Assembly (NCBI RefSeq): GCF_014649715.1
Contig: NZ_BMTO01000005.1
Coordinates: forward strand, 227,316 to 291,315
Source: Streptomyces lateritius
Lineage (GTDB): Bacteria; Actinomycetota; Actinomycetes; Streptomycetales; Streptomycetaceae
Length of the DNA stretch: 64,000 bases
Direction: 5' to 3'
Shown one piece after another: positions 36,539 to 46,307 of this stretch (positions are counted from its first letter, which is position 1; every line of letters starts with the position of its first letter). Both the position numbers and the translations under genes were made by a program. The notes below the pieces were generated by a model. That model was not told where the DNA came from and did no database searches. It saw nothing but the letters and a program-made list of their open reading frames with translations.

Positions 36539-38168
36539 GCGCCCGGGTGGCGGTGTCCTCGGCCGCCGCCACCGAGCGTGCCCAACGGTAGTCCGCCTTA
36601 CCGCTCGGGGATCGCTGGATGCGCTCGGTGAGCACCAGCTGGCGGGGGACCTTGTAGCCGGCCAGACGGCTGCGGCAGTGTGCCTGCACCGACTGAAGGT
36701 CCAAAGCCGGGGCGCCCACGCGAAGCTGGACGACGGCCGCCACATGGTTGCCCCACCTCGCGTCCGGCACACCGGCCACCAGGGCGTCGTACACGTCCGG
36801 ATGGGACTTGAGCGCCTGCTCGACCTCCTCCGGATACACCTTCTCCCCGCCGGTGTTGATGCACTGCGAGCCACGGCCGAGGACGGTCACGATGCCGTCC
36901 TCGTCGACCGTCGCCATGTCGCCGAGCAGCACCCACCGCTCGCCGCCCTTCTGGAAGAAGGTCTCGGCCGTCTTGGCCGGGTCGTTGTAGTAGCCGAGCG
37001 GGACGTGGCCCCGCTGGGCCAGCCGCCCCGGCGCCCCCACCGGAACCGGCTCGTGGCTGACCGGGTCCACCACCTGCGTACGCTCGTTGACCTCCAGGCG
37101 GAAGCCCTTCTCCGGGCCCGAGTCGTCCGTCGCCTTCCCGTTGGATCCGGACTCCGAGGACCCGAAGTTGTTCAGGAGCAGCACGTTCGGGACCAGCGCC
37201 TGGAACTGCGCCCGCACGGTCTCCGACATGATCGCCCCGGACGAGGAGACGCTGAACAGCGACGACAGGTCCGTGCCCTTGAGCGGGCCGTGGAGAGCGT
37301 CGACGAGCGGCCGGAGCATCGCGTCACCCACCAGCGACACGCTCGACACCTTCTCCTTCTCGATCGTGCGCAGCACCTCATCGGGCACGTACTTGCGGTG
37401 GATGACCACCCGCTGGCCGTAGTTGAAGGCGATGAACGAGGTCAGCGTCGAGGTGCCGTGCATCAGCGGGGGAGCGGGGAAGAAGGTGAGCCCGGCGCCG
37501 CGCGCGGCGACCCGCTCGGCCAGCTCCTCGGGGCGCTTCACCGGTTCGCCCGCCGGCTCGCCGCCGAAGAGTCCCGCGAAGAACAGGTCCTCCTGGCGCC
37601 ACATGACGCCCTTCGGCATGCCGGTCGTACCACCGGTATAGATGATGAACAGGTCGTCGGCGGAGCGTTCGGGGAAGCCGCGCGCGGGCGAACCCGCTGC
37701 CGCGGCGGCCTCGAACTCCAGGCAGTCGAGCGCGGGCGCTCCCTCGTGCGGGGCCCCCACCCGCACGAGGTGCCGCAGCTTCTCCGTCTGCCGCAATGCG
37801 GCCGCGACCCGTCCGGTGAACTCGGCGTCGAAGACGAGCGCGGCGAGATCGGCGTCCTTGTAGAGGTAGGCCAGTTCCTCCTCCACATAGCGGTAGTTCA
37901 CGTTGACGGGCACGATCCGCGCCTTGAGGCAGGCCAGGACGGTCTGCAGGTACTCGACCCCGTTGTAGAGGTGCAGCCCCAGGTGCTCGCCCGGCAGGAT
38001 GCCGGCGTCGATCAGATGGTGGGCGACGCGATTGGCGGCGGCGTCGAGCTCCGCGTAGGTGAGCCGGCGCTCCGTCCCCGTGCCGGGGTGGTCGACGTAC
38101 ACGAGCGCCTCGCGCTCCGGGACCACGTCGACGACCGACTCGAACAGGTCGGCAAGGTTGTACTCCAC
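36534..38168 (-). CDS. Acyl-CoA synthetase, FadD19-like
   Basis: A 544-residue adenylate-forming ligase. Key stretches are IIYTGGTTGMPKGVMWRQED (about 174-193), NNFGSSESGSNG, GRGSQCINTGGEKVYPEEVE (about 435-455) and RSPSGKADYRWA with the catalytic Lys. TGGTTG in place of TSGTTG, the GVMWR segment and the NTGGEKVYPEEVE segment are shared with mycobacterial FadD19, the steroid side-chain acyl-CoA synthetase, whose length (548) is nearly the same. It diverges from an EchA19-like hydratase gene, as fadD19 (Rv3515c) does from echA19 (Rv3516). The FadD19 role is inferred from sequence and arrangement. Confidence 0.9.
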   Translation of the reverse strand: MEYNLADLFESVVDVVPEREALVYVDHPGTGTERRLTYAELDAAANRVAHHLIDAGILPGEHLGLHLYNGVEYLQTVLACLKARIVPVNVNYRYVEEELAYLYKDADLAALVFDAEFTGRVAAALRQTEKLRHLVRVGAPHEGAPALDCLEFEAAAAAGSPARGFPERSADDLFIIYTGGTTGMPKGVMWRQEDLFFAGLFGGEPAGEPVKRPEELAERVAARGAGLTFFPAPPLMHGTSTLTSFIAFNYGQRVVIHRKYVPDEVLRTIEKEKVSSVSLVGDAMLRPLVDALHGPLKGTDLSSLFSVSSSGAIMSETVRAQFQALVPNVLLLNNFGSSESGSNGKATDDSGPEKGFRLEVNERTQVVDPVSHEPVPVGAPGRLAQRGHVPLGYYNDPAKTAETFFQKGGERWVLLGDMATVDEDGIVTVLGRGSQCINTGGEKVYPEEVEQALKSHPDVYDALVAGVPDARWGNHVAAVVQLRVGAPALDLQSVQAHCRSRLAGYKVPRQLVLTERIQRSPSGKADYRWARSVAAAEDTATRAL

Positions 38169-38265
38169 CGTTCCTCCTGACCCAGCTGATCGCCCTGCGC
38201 CCGAACTGACTCGGCGGTCATTAGAGCGCCGCCGGGCGGCGGGCGGAAGGGGTCGAGCAGAAGAA

Positions 38266-38282
38266 TCTGACTGTGTGTCAGA
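38266..38282. promoter_or_regulatory. 17-bp inverted repeat TCTGAC-N5-GTCAGA (operator B)
   Basis: TCTGACTGTGTGTCAGA has perfect 6-bp arms and lies in the 178-bp divergent promoter between the FadD19-like and EchA19-like genes. The same design, with the same AGAA immediately upstream, is at 17541-17557. A weaker inverted pair (TGAC-N6-GTCA, 38207-38220) is nearer the FadD19-like start. Binding by a TetR-type repressor is inferred. Confidence 0.65.
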
Positions 38283-38309
38283 AAACTATTGAACTGGACC
38301 CGTCCCTCC

Positions 38310-38323
38310 TGCAACCTGTTCTA
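38310..38323. promoter_or_regulatory. KstR-type operator upstream of EchA19-like gene
   Basis: TGCAACCTGTTCTA fits TnnAACnnGTTnnA and lies 23 nt before the ATG at 38347, where a bound repressor would block initiation. It is less symmetric than the site at 2533-2546. Together the two sites suggest that a KstR-like regulator may act in this organism. Confidence 0.5.
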
Positions 38324-38346
38324 GGTCTGGAGACGGGAGAACACCC

Positions 38347-39147
38347 ATGGGTGGGACCGAACACCTCACCGTGCGGCGCGAAGGCGCCACGCTCGTGCTC
38401 ACACTCAACCGGCCTGAGGCCAGGAACGCCCTCTCACTGCCCATGCTGGTCGGGCTCCACGACGGCTGGCTGGAGGCCGACGCCGACGACACGATCCGCT
38501 CCGTCGTCCTGACCGGAGCGGGCGGCTCCTTCTGTGCGGGGATGGACCTCAAGGCGCTGGCCGGCAAGGGAATGGAGGGCGAGCAGTACAGGGACCGGAT
38601 GACGGCCGACCCCGATCTGCACTGGAAGGCGATGCTGCGTCACCACCGTCCGCGCAAACCGGTCATCGCCGCCGTCGAGGGCTACTGCGTCGCCGGCGGC
38701 ACCGAGATCCTGCAGGGCACCGACATCCGGATCGCGGGCTCGTCCGCCACCTTCGGTCTCTTCGAGGTCAAGCGCGGACTGTTCCCGATCGGCGGCTCGA
38801 CCGTCCGGCTGCCGCGCCAGATCGCCCGCACCCACGCCCTCGAAATGCTGCTGACCGGACGCCCGTACAGCGCCGAGGAGGCCGCCCGGATCGGACTCGT
38901 CGGCCAGGTCGTCCCCGACGGCACCGCGCTGGAACGGGCCCTCGCCGTCGCGGAGCAGATCAACGCCTGCGGACCGCTCGCCGTGGAGGCGGTGAAGGCG
39001 TCGGTGTACGAGACCGCCGAGATGACCGAGACCGAGGGTCTGGCGGCCGAACTGAAACGCGGCTGGCCGATCTTCGCCACCTCGGACGCGAAGGAGGGCG
39101 CGCGCGCCTTCGCGGAGAAGCGCCCGCCGGTGTACCGCCGGGAGTGA
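38347..39147 (+). CDS. Enoyl-CoA hydratase/isomerase (crotonase), EchA19-like
   Basis: A 266-residue crotonase-fold enzyme. The oxyanion-hole segments are GAGGSFCAGMDLKAL (near 58-72) and VEGYCVAGGTEIL (near 108-120). SATFGLFEVKRGLFPIGGSTVRLPRQIA carries the catalytic acidic region; FPIGGSTVRL closely resembles EchA19-type proteins. It hydrates a 2-enoyl-CoA in beta-oxidation. It is the first gene of a probable operon with DUF35 and two thiolase-like genes (55 nt, then overlaps). Two candidate operators precede it. Confidence 0.9.
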   Translation: MGGTEHLTVRREGATLVLTLNRPEARNALSLPMLVGLHDGWLEADADDTIRSVVLTGAGGSFCAGMDLKALAGKGMEGEQYRDRMTADPDLHWKAMLRHHRPRKPVIAAVEGYCVAGGTEILQGTDIRIAGSSATFGLFEVKRGLFPIGGSTVRLPRQIARTHALEMLLTGRPYSAEEAARIGLVGQVVPDGTALERALAVAEQINACGPLAVEAVKASVYETAEMTETEGLAAELKRGWPIFATSDAKEGARAFAEKRPPVYRRE

Positions 39148-39202
39148 CCGCCCCACCCCGCCGCAGGCGCCCCGACCGCCCCCGACACCCCGAAGGAGCC
39201 CC

Positions 39203-40162
39203 ATGAGCGCCGCCCCCGTGCCGGACACACTCCGCGCACCCCTCGTCGTCGAGTTCCCCTTCACCCGGTCCCTCGGACCCGTGCAGTCCGCGTTCCTCAC
39301 CGGGTTGCGCGAGAGGACCGTCCTAGGGGTGCGGGCCGCCGACGGGCGGGTGCTCGTCCCGCCCGTCGAGTACGACCCCGAGACCGCGGCCGAACTCCGC
39401 GAGCTCGTCGAGGTCGGGGCCACCGGGACCGTCACCACCTGGGCCTGGAACCCCGAGCCCCGCGCCGGGCAGCCCTTGACCACCCCCTTCGCCTGGGTCC
39501 TGGTCCGGCTCGACGGCGCCGACACCACCCTCCTGCACGCCCTTGACGCGCCCGGCCCCGACGCCGTCCGCACCGGCATGCGCGTCAGGGTCCGCTGGGC
39601 CACCGAACGGGCCGGCGCCATCACCGACATCGCCTGCTTCGAACCGTACGAGAGCGCCGATGTCCACGGCACACGCCCCCACGACGGAGTCTTCGACGAC
39701 CCCGTCGGCGGAATCGTCGCGCCCGCCCGGCTCGACTACACCTACAGCCCGGGCCGCGCCCAGACCGGCTACCTCCAGGCCCTGACCGAACGGAAGACCG
39801 TCGGCGAACGCTGCCCGTCCTGTACGAAGGTGTACGTCCCGCCCCGCGGCGCCTGCCCCACCTGCGGCGTCGCCACCACCGACCGTGTGGAGGTCGGCCC
39901 GCGAGGCACCGTCACCACCTTCTGCATCGTCAACATCAAGGCGAAGAACCTCGACATCGAGGTCCCCTACGTCTACGCCCACATCGCCCTCGACGGCGCC
40001 GGCCTCGCCCTCCACGGCCGGATCGGCGGCATCCCCTACGACCAGGTGCGCATGGGCCTGCGCGTCGAACCGGTGTGGACCGAAGGCAGCCGCTACCCCG
40101 ACCACTACCGGCACTGTGGAGAGCCCGACGCCGACTACGACGCGTACAAGGAGCTGCTGTGA
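39203..40162 (+). CDS. DUF35 OB-fold/Zn-ribbon protein (Rv3521-like)
   Basis: A 319-residue protein with two OB-fold regions. The C-terminal half begins with a zinc ribbon (ERCPSCTKVYVPPRGACPTC, about 208-227) followed by RVEVGPRGTVTTFCIVN and the OB strands up to RGLRVEPVW-type ends. DUF35 proteins bind thiolase-like partners and are needed for their acyl-CoA retro-aldol or thiolase activity. The partner is almost surely the product of the next gene, which overlaps by 4 nt (GTGA). Size and position match M. tuberculosis Rv3521 before ltp4-ltp3. Confidence 0.87.
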   Translation: MSAAPVPDTLRAPLVVEFPFTRSLGPVQSAFLTGLRERTVLGVRAADGRVLVPPVEYDPETAAELRELVEVGATGTVTTWAWNPEPRAGQPLTTPFAWVLVRLDGADTTLLHALDAPGPDAVRTGMRVRVRWATERAGAITDIACFEPYESADVHGTRPHDGVFDDPVGGIVAPARLDYTYSPGRAQTGYLQALTERKTVGERCPSCTKVYVPPRGACPTCGVATTDRVEVGPRGTVTTFCIVNIKAKNLDIEVPYVYAHIALDGAGLALHGRIGGIPYDQVRMGLRVEPVWTEGSRYPDHYRHCGEPDADYDAYKELL

Positions 40163-41268
40163 CCCCGGATCCACGGACGCCGGACCGCGAAGTGGCGATC
40201 GTCGCCTTCGCCCAGACGGTCCACCGGCGGCGCACCGACGAGCTCTCCGAGGTCGAGATGCTGATGCCCGTCCTCCACGACGTGCTGCGGCAGACCGGCC
40301 TCAAGACCTCCGACATCGGCTTCACCTGCTCCGGATCCTCCGACTACCTCGCCGGGCGTGCCTTCTCCTTCACCATGGCCCTCGACGGCGTCGGCGCCTG
40401 GCCCCCGATCTCCGAGTCACATGTGGAGATGGACGGCGCCTGGGCGCTGTACGAGGCCTGGGTGAAACTCCTGACCGGCCAGGCCGACACCGCGCTCGTC
40501 TACGCCTACGGCAAGTCCTCGCCCGGCTCCGTACGCGATGTCCTCACCCGGCAGCTCGACCCCTACTACCTCGCCCCGCTCTGGCCCGACTCCGTCGCGC
40601 TCGCCGCGCTCCAGGCGCGGGCGCTCATCGACGCGGGACACACGGACGAGCCGGCGCTGGCCTCCGTCGCCGCCCGCAGCCGCGAGGACGCGACCGCCAA
40701 CCCCCACGCCCAGCTCCCCGGTCGCCGCCCCCAGGGCGACTACGTCGTCGCGCCGCTGCGCACCGGCGACTGCCCGCCGGTCGGCGACGGCGCCGCCGCG
40801 GTGGTCCTCGCCGTCGGGGACACCGCACGCGCACTGTGCGCCCGACCCGCCTGGATCAGGGGCATGGACCACCGCATCGAGGCGCACGCCCTCGGCCTGC
40901 GCGACCTCACCGACTCGCCCTCCACCCGTCTCGCCGCCGAGCGTGCCGGAGCCTTCGACCTCCCTCATGGCCCCCAGGGCATGGGAGGCGCCCCGAACGT
41001 CGACACGGCCGAACTCCACGCGCCCTTCAGCTCACAGGAGGTCGTGCTCCGCAGAGCCCTCGACCTCGACGACGGGGTAAGGGTCAACCCGTCCGGCGGA
41101 GCGCTCGCCGCCAACCCGATGATGGCCGCGGGCCTCATCCGGCTCGGCGAGGCCGCCGCCCGCATCCACCGCGGCGCCTCCGACCGGGCCCTCGCCCACG
41201 CGACCTCCGGCCCCTGTCTGCAGCAGAACCTGGTCGCCGTCCTGGAAGGGGACTCCCGTGCCCGATGA
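40159..41268 (+). CDS. Thiolase-fold lipid-transfer protein, Ltp4-like
   Basis: A 369-residue thiolase-fold protein: VAIVAFAQTVHRRRTDELSEVEM at the start, CSGSSDYLAGRAFSFT near 50-65, GDGAAAVVLAVGD near 212, and NPSGGALAANPMMAAGLIRLGEAA near 310-335, where thiolases have GGAxxxGHPxGxxG. The first catalytic Cys of true thiolases is not in its usual context. Such proteins act in sterol side-chain cleavage with a DUF35 partner. The GTG at 40159 overlaps the DUF35 stop, and its own end overlaps the next gene by 11 nt, showing tight coupling. Confidence 0.85.
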   Translation: MTPDPRTPDREVAIVAFAQTVHRRRTDELSEVEMLMPVLHDVLRQTGLKTSDIGFTCSGSSDYLAGRAFSFTMALDGVGAWPPISESHVEMDGAWALYEAWVKLLTGQADTALVYAYGKSSPGSVRDVLTRQLDPYYLAPLWPDSVALAALQARALIDAGHTDEPALASVAARSREDATANPHAQLPGRRPQGDYVVAPLRTGDCPPVGDGAAAVVLAVGDTARALCARPAWIRGMDHRIEAHALGLRDLTDSPSTRLAAERAGAFDLPHGPQGMGGAPNVDTAELHAPFSSQEVVLRRALDLDDGVRVNPSGGALAANPMMAAGLIRLGEAAARIHRGASDRALAHATSGPCLQQNLVAVLEGDSRAR

Positions 41269-42424
41269 GCCCGTCGCCGTCGTCGGGATCGGCCAGACCA
41301 AGCACGTCGCCGCCCGCCGGGACGTTTCGATCGCCGGCCTCGTCCGCGAGGCCGCGCAGCGCGCCCTGGAGGACGCCGAACTGACCTGGACGGACGTCGA
41401 CGCCGTCGTCATCGGCAAGGCCCCCGACTTCTTCGAGGGCGTCATGATGCCGGAGCTCTATCTCGCCGACGCCCTCGGCGCCGTCGGCAAGCCGATGCTC
41501 CGGGTCCACACCGCGGGCTCCGTCGGCGGCTCCACGGCCCTGGTCGCGGCGAACCTCGTCTCCGCCCGGGTCCACCGCACGGTCCTCACGCTCGCCTTCG
41601 AGAAGCAATCCGAATCCAACGCCATGTGGGGCCTCTCCCTGCCCGTACCGTTCCAGCAGCCGCTGCTCGCCGGAGCGGGGGGCTTCTTCGCCCCGCACGT
41701 ACGGGCCTACATGCGCCGCACCGGCGCCCCCGACACGGTCGGCTCCCTCGTCGCGTACAAGGACCGCCGCAACGCGCTGAAGAACCCCTACGCCCACCTC
41801 CACGAGCACGACATCACTCTGGAGAAGGTCCAGGCCTCACCGATGCTCTGGGACCCGATCCGCTACTCCGAGACCTGCCCGTCCTCCGACGGGGCCTGCG
41901 CGATGGTCCTCACCGACCGCGCGGGAGCGGGGCGCTCGCCCCGGCCGCCCGCCTGGGTGCACGGCGGCGCGATGCGCAGCGAGCCGACGCTCTTCGCCGG
42001 CAAGGACTTCGTCTCCCCGCAGGCCGGCAAGGACTGCGCCGCCGACGTCTACCGGCAGGCGGGCATCACCGATCCGCGCCGGGAGATCGACGCGGTCGAG
42101 ATGTACGTCCCGTTCTCCTGGTACGAGCCGATGTGGCTGGAGAACCTGGGCTTCGCCGAGGAGGGCGAGGGCTGGAAGCTCACCGAGGCCGGGGTGACGG
42201 AACTCGACGGCGACCTGCCGGTGAACCCTTCGGGAGGCGTGCTCTCCACCAACCCCATCGGCGCCTCCGGGATGATCCGCTTCGCCGAGGCCGCGCTCCA
42301 GGTGCGCGGGCAGGCGGGCGAACACCAGGTGGACGGCGCGCGAAGAGCGCTCGGACACGCGTACGGAGGGGGCGCGCAGTTCTTCGCCATGTGGCTCGTC
42401 GGCGACCGGCCGCCCGGCGCATGA
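41258..42424 (+). CDS. Thiolase-fold lipid-transfer protein, Ltp3-like
   Basis: A 388-residue thiolase-fold protein. VAVVGIGQTKHVAARRDVSI opens it, followed by RVHTAGSVGGSTALVAANLV (about 84-104), where a degradative thiolase would carry the nucleophilic Cys. SSDGACAMVLTD is near 210, and NPSGGVLSTNPIGASGMIRFAEAALQVRG near 325-350. Loss of the Cys suggests aldol-lyase-like rather than classical thiolase chemistry. The GTG start lies 11 nt inside the previous gene. The order DUF35-Ltp4-Ltp3 matches mycobacterial Rv3521-Rv3522-Rv3523. Confidence 0.85.
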   Translation: MPDEPVAVVGIGQTKHVAARRDVSIAGLVREAAQRALEDAELTWTDVDAVVIGKAPDFFEGVMMPELYLADALGAVGKPMLRVHTAGSVGGSTALVAANLVSARVHRTVLTLAFEKQSESNAMWGLSLPVPFQQPLLAGAGGFFAPHVRAYMRRTGAPDTVGSLVAYKDRRNALKNPYAHLHEHDITLEKVQASPMLWDPIRYSETCPSSDGACAMVLTDRAGAGRSPRPPAWVHGGAMRSEPTLFAGKDFVSPQAGKDCAADVYRQAGITDPRREIDAVEMYVPFSWYEPMWLENLGFAEEGEGWKLTEAGVTELDGDLPVNPSGGVLSTNPIGASGMIRFAEAALQVRGQAGEHQVDGARRALGHAYGGGAQFFAMWLVGDRPPGA

Positions 42425-42508
42425 GGTCTGTCGGCACGGGGTGCCGCTCGCTAACCTGAGCCCCGGACGACGACGATGCGGGAAGCGGATTGCGGGAGGA
42501 GCACGGAC

Positions 42509-42754
42509 GTGGCGGACAGCACCACCACCACCCAGCACGCCTTCGCGGGCTGGGACAAGCCGGAACTCGACCTCAGCGAGGCGGACTGGCGGTCGAGCAG
42601 CCAGGGAGCGGGAGACGTCCAGATCGCCTTCGTCGAGGGCTTCATCGCGATGCGCAACGGAGGGCGACCGGAGGCGCCGTCCCTGATCTTCAGCCCGGCG
42701 GAGTGGCGGGCGTTCGTGGTCAACGCGCGCGAGGGCGAGTTCGACCTGACGTGA
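42509..42754 (+). CDS. DUF397-family small protein
   Basis: An 81-residue protein with the DUF397 pattern: W-RSSSQGAGDVQIAFVEGFIAMRN and then APSLIFSPAEWRAFVVNAREGEFD. The GTG at 42509 lies 8 nt after GGGAGGAG, which decides the start. DUF397 genes usually sit next to an XRE regulator of the BldB/WhiJ type and encode its small partner. No such regulator is adjacent here, so this copy stands alone. Confidence 0.8.
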   Translation: MADSTTTTQHAFAGWDKPELDLSEADWRSSSQGAGDVQIAFVEGFIAMRNGGRPEAPSLIFSPAEWRAFVVNAREGEFDLT

Positions 42755-43013
42755 CCTGATCCGCCTGACCCGATCCGACGCCGTGGGCCTGACCGCGGCC
42801 GTCGCCCGCGAACCGAGCACGGTCCGTAAGGGGCGTGCGGGCGGCAGGCCCCGGCGCGGGACGCTTCCGGGGAGTGACCGGGGCAGCTCGCAGGGTGGCC
42901 GGCGCAGAGCCTCGGCGGACTTGCGCCGGCGGCTCGCGCGGTCGGCGCGACAGGCCCTCCCTGGAGGCGCCCCGGCGCGTCGCGGGGCGGGCCCGGGCAC
43001 GTACCATGGCCGT

Positions 43014-43514
43014 ATGTCCTTCCTCCGCCGCCGCAGCGCCGCCACACCCGCGGGCCCGGACTTCGACGTCCTGGCCATGGACCCGGGGGACTGGCCCGGC
43101 AACCTCGGCGCCGGCCTGCTGCCCGCCCCCGACGGAAGCTGTCAGGGCGTCTTCCTGCGCTACGACCTGTTCGGCGGCCGCGGCCCCGCGATGATCATCG
43201 GCAACCTGCCCGAGGGTTCCCCCGCGCGGGAGCTCGCCGACGGGCAGATCCCCTTCGAGGTGGCCCAGCTCCTCGCCGCCCTGGAGAACGATGAGCCGGT
43301 CGAGGTCCTCGACACCGAGGACATGCCGGTCATGCAGGGCGACAACCTGCTGATCGTGCGCCGCCTCAAGCTCTCCGAGAGCCGGATCTCCTGCGTGCAG
43401 TTCGACCGCAGCGACAACGTCCTCGTCACGATCGCCAGTTGGGACCGGCCGATCACCGACGACCTCTACGCGCTTCTCAAGCCGCTGCCCGCCGAGCTCT
43501 TCCAGCAGGGCTGA
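43014..43514 (+). CDS. Conserved hypothetical protein (166 aa)
   Basis: A soluble 166-residue protein with no signal or membrane segment. The start is basic (SFLRRRSA). DFDVLAMDPGDWPGNLGAGLLPAPDG is near 17-43, GQIPFEVAQLLAALENDEPVEVLDTEDMPVMQGDNLLIVRRLKL near 77-120, and ITDDLYALLKPLPAELF at the end. The ordered alternation of beta-type strands suggests a single alpha/beta domain. An S4-domain gene starts 16 nt downstream on the same strand. I do not recognise the family. Confidence 0.75.
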   Translation: MSFLRRRSAATPAGPDFDVLAMDPGDWPGNLGAGLLPAPDGSCQGVFLRYDLFGGRGPAMIIGNLPEGSPARELADGQIPFEVAQLLAALENDEPVEVLDTEDMPVMQGDNLLIVRRLKLSESRISCVQFDRSDNVLVTIASWDRPITDDLYALLKPLPAELFQQG

Positions 43515-43530
43515 CGGGAGGCGGGGGCCG

Positions 43531-43899
43531 ATGAGCGCACGCGTCGACAGCTGGATCTGGGCGGTCCGCCTCACCAAGACCCGTTCCCAGGCCGCCGCGG
43601 CCTGCCGGGCCGGTCACGTCAAGGTGAACGGTGACCGCGCCAAGCCCGCCCAGCCCGTGAAGCCGGGTGACGAGGTGCGGCTCTTCCACGGCGGCCGGGA
43701 ACGGATCGTCGAGGTGAAGGAGCTCCTCACCAAGCGGGTCGGTCCTCCCGTCGCCGCCGAGGCCTACGTCGACAACAGCCCGCCGCCGCCCCCGCGCGAG
43801 CACGTGGCCCTGGCCGGCGTCCGCGAACGCGGGGCCGGCCGCCCGACCAAGCGCGAGCGCCGCGAACTGGATCAACTGCGCGGCATGCGCCCCTCCTGA
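43531..43899 (+). CDS. S4-domain RNA-binding protein (Hsp15-like)
   Basis: A 122-residue protein. The S4 RNA-binding fold occupies residues about 3-60 (RVDSWIWAVRLTKTRSQAAAACRAGHVKVNGDRAKPAQPVKPGD), followed by a proline-rich linker and a basic C-terminal tail (GRPTKRERRELDQL). Length and layout match E. coli Hsp15, which recycles stalled 50S subunits carrying peptidyl-tRNA. It probably shares a transcript with the gene 16 nt upstream and converges on geosmin synthase across a hairpin. Confidence 0.88.
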   Translation: MSARVDSWIWAVRLTKTRSQAAAACRAGHVKVNGDRAKPAQPVKPGDEVRLFHGGRERIVEVKELLTKRVGPPVAAEAYVDNSPPPPPREHVALAGVRERGAGRPTKRERRELDQLRGMRPS

Positions 43900-43914
43900 G
43901 GGAGCGGCGGCCCC

Positions 43915-43942
43915 GGGGGCACCGGAACAACCCGGCGCCCCC
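43915..43942. terminator. Hairpin between convergent S4-domain and geosmin synthase genes
   Basis: GGGGGCaCCGG and CCGGcGCCCCC form an 11-bp stem with one internal mismatch around AACAAC. It fills the 54-bp gap between two convergent stops and probably terminates both transcripts. Confidence 0.65.
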
Positions 43943-43953
43943 GTCGACCCCGG

Positions 43954-46194
<2,241 letters not shown>

Positions 46195-46248
46195 CTACCC
46201 CTCGCCCGTACGGCCCACGCCGCGCCCGAATTAGTCGTACGAACGCAG

Positions 46249-46285
46249 AGGGGTGTCACCGGTGGAAATCTCCGGCGACACCCCT
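46249..46285. terminator. Hairpin terminator after the amidase gene
   Basis: AGGGGTGTC-a-CCGG and CCGG-c-GACACCCCT form a 14-position stem with one mismatch. It lies 22 nt beyond the stop of the amidase gene (minus strand) and upstream of geosmin synthase, separating the two same-strand genes. Confidence 0.65.
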
Positions 46286-46307
46286 CAGGCGCTGCCCGTC
46301 ACTCGGC

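Noticed and set aside
38207..38220. TGAC-N6-GTCA as a third operator in the divergent promoter
   Set aside because: The arms are only 4 bp, and it has no second copy at comparable positions. It is mentioned only as a weak neighbour of the 17-bp site.
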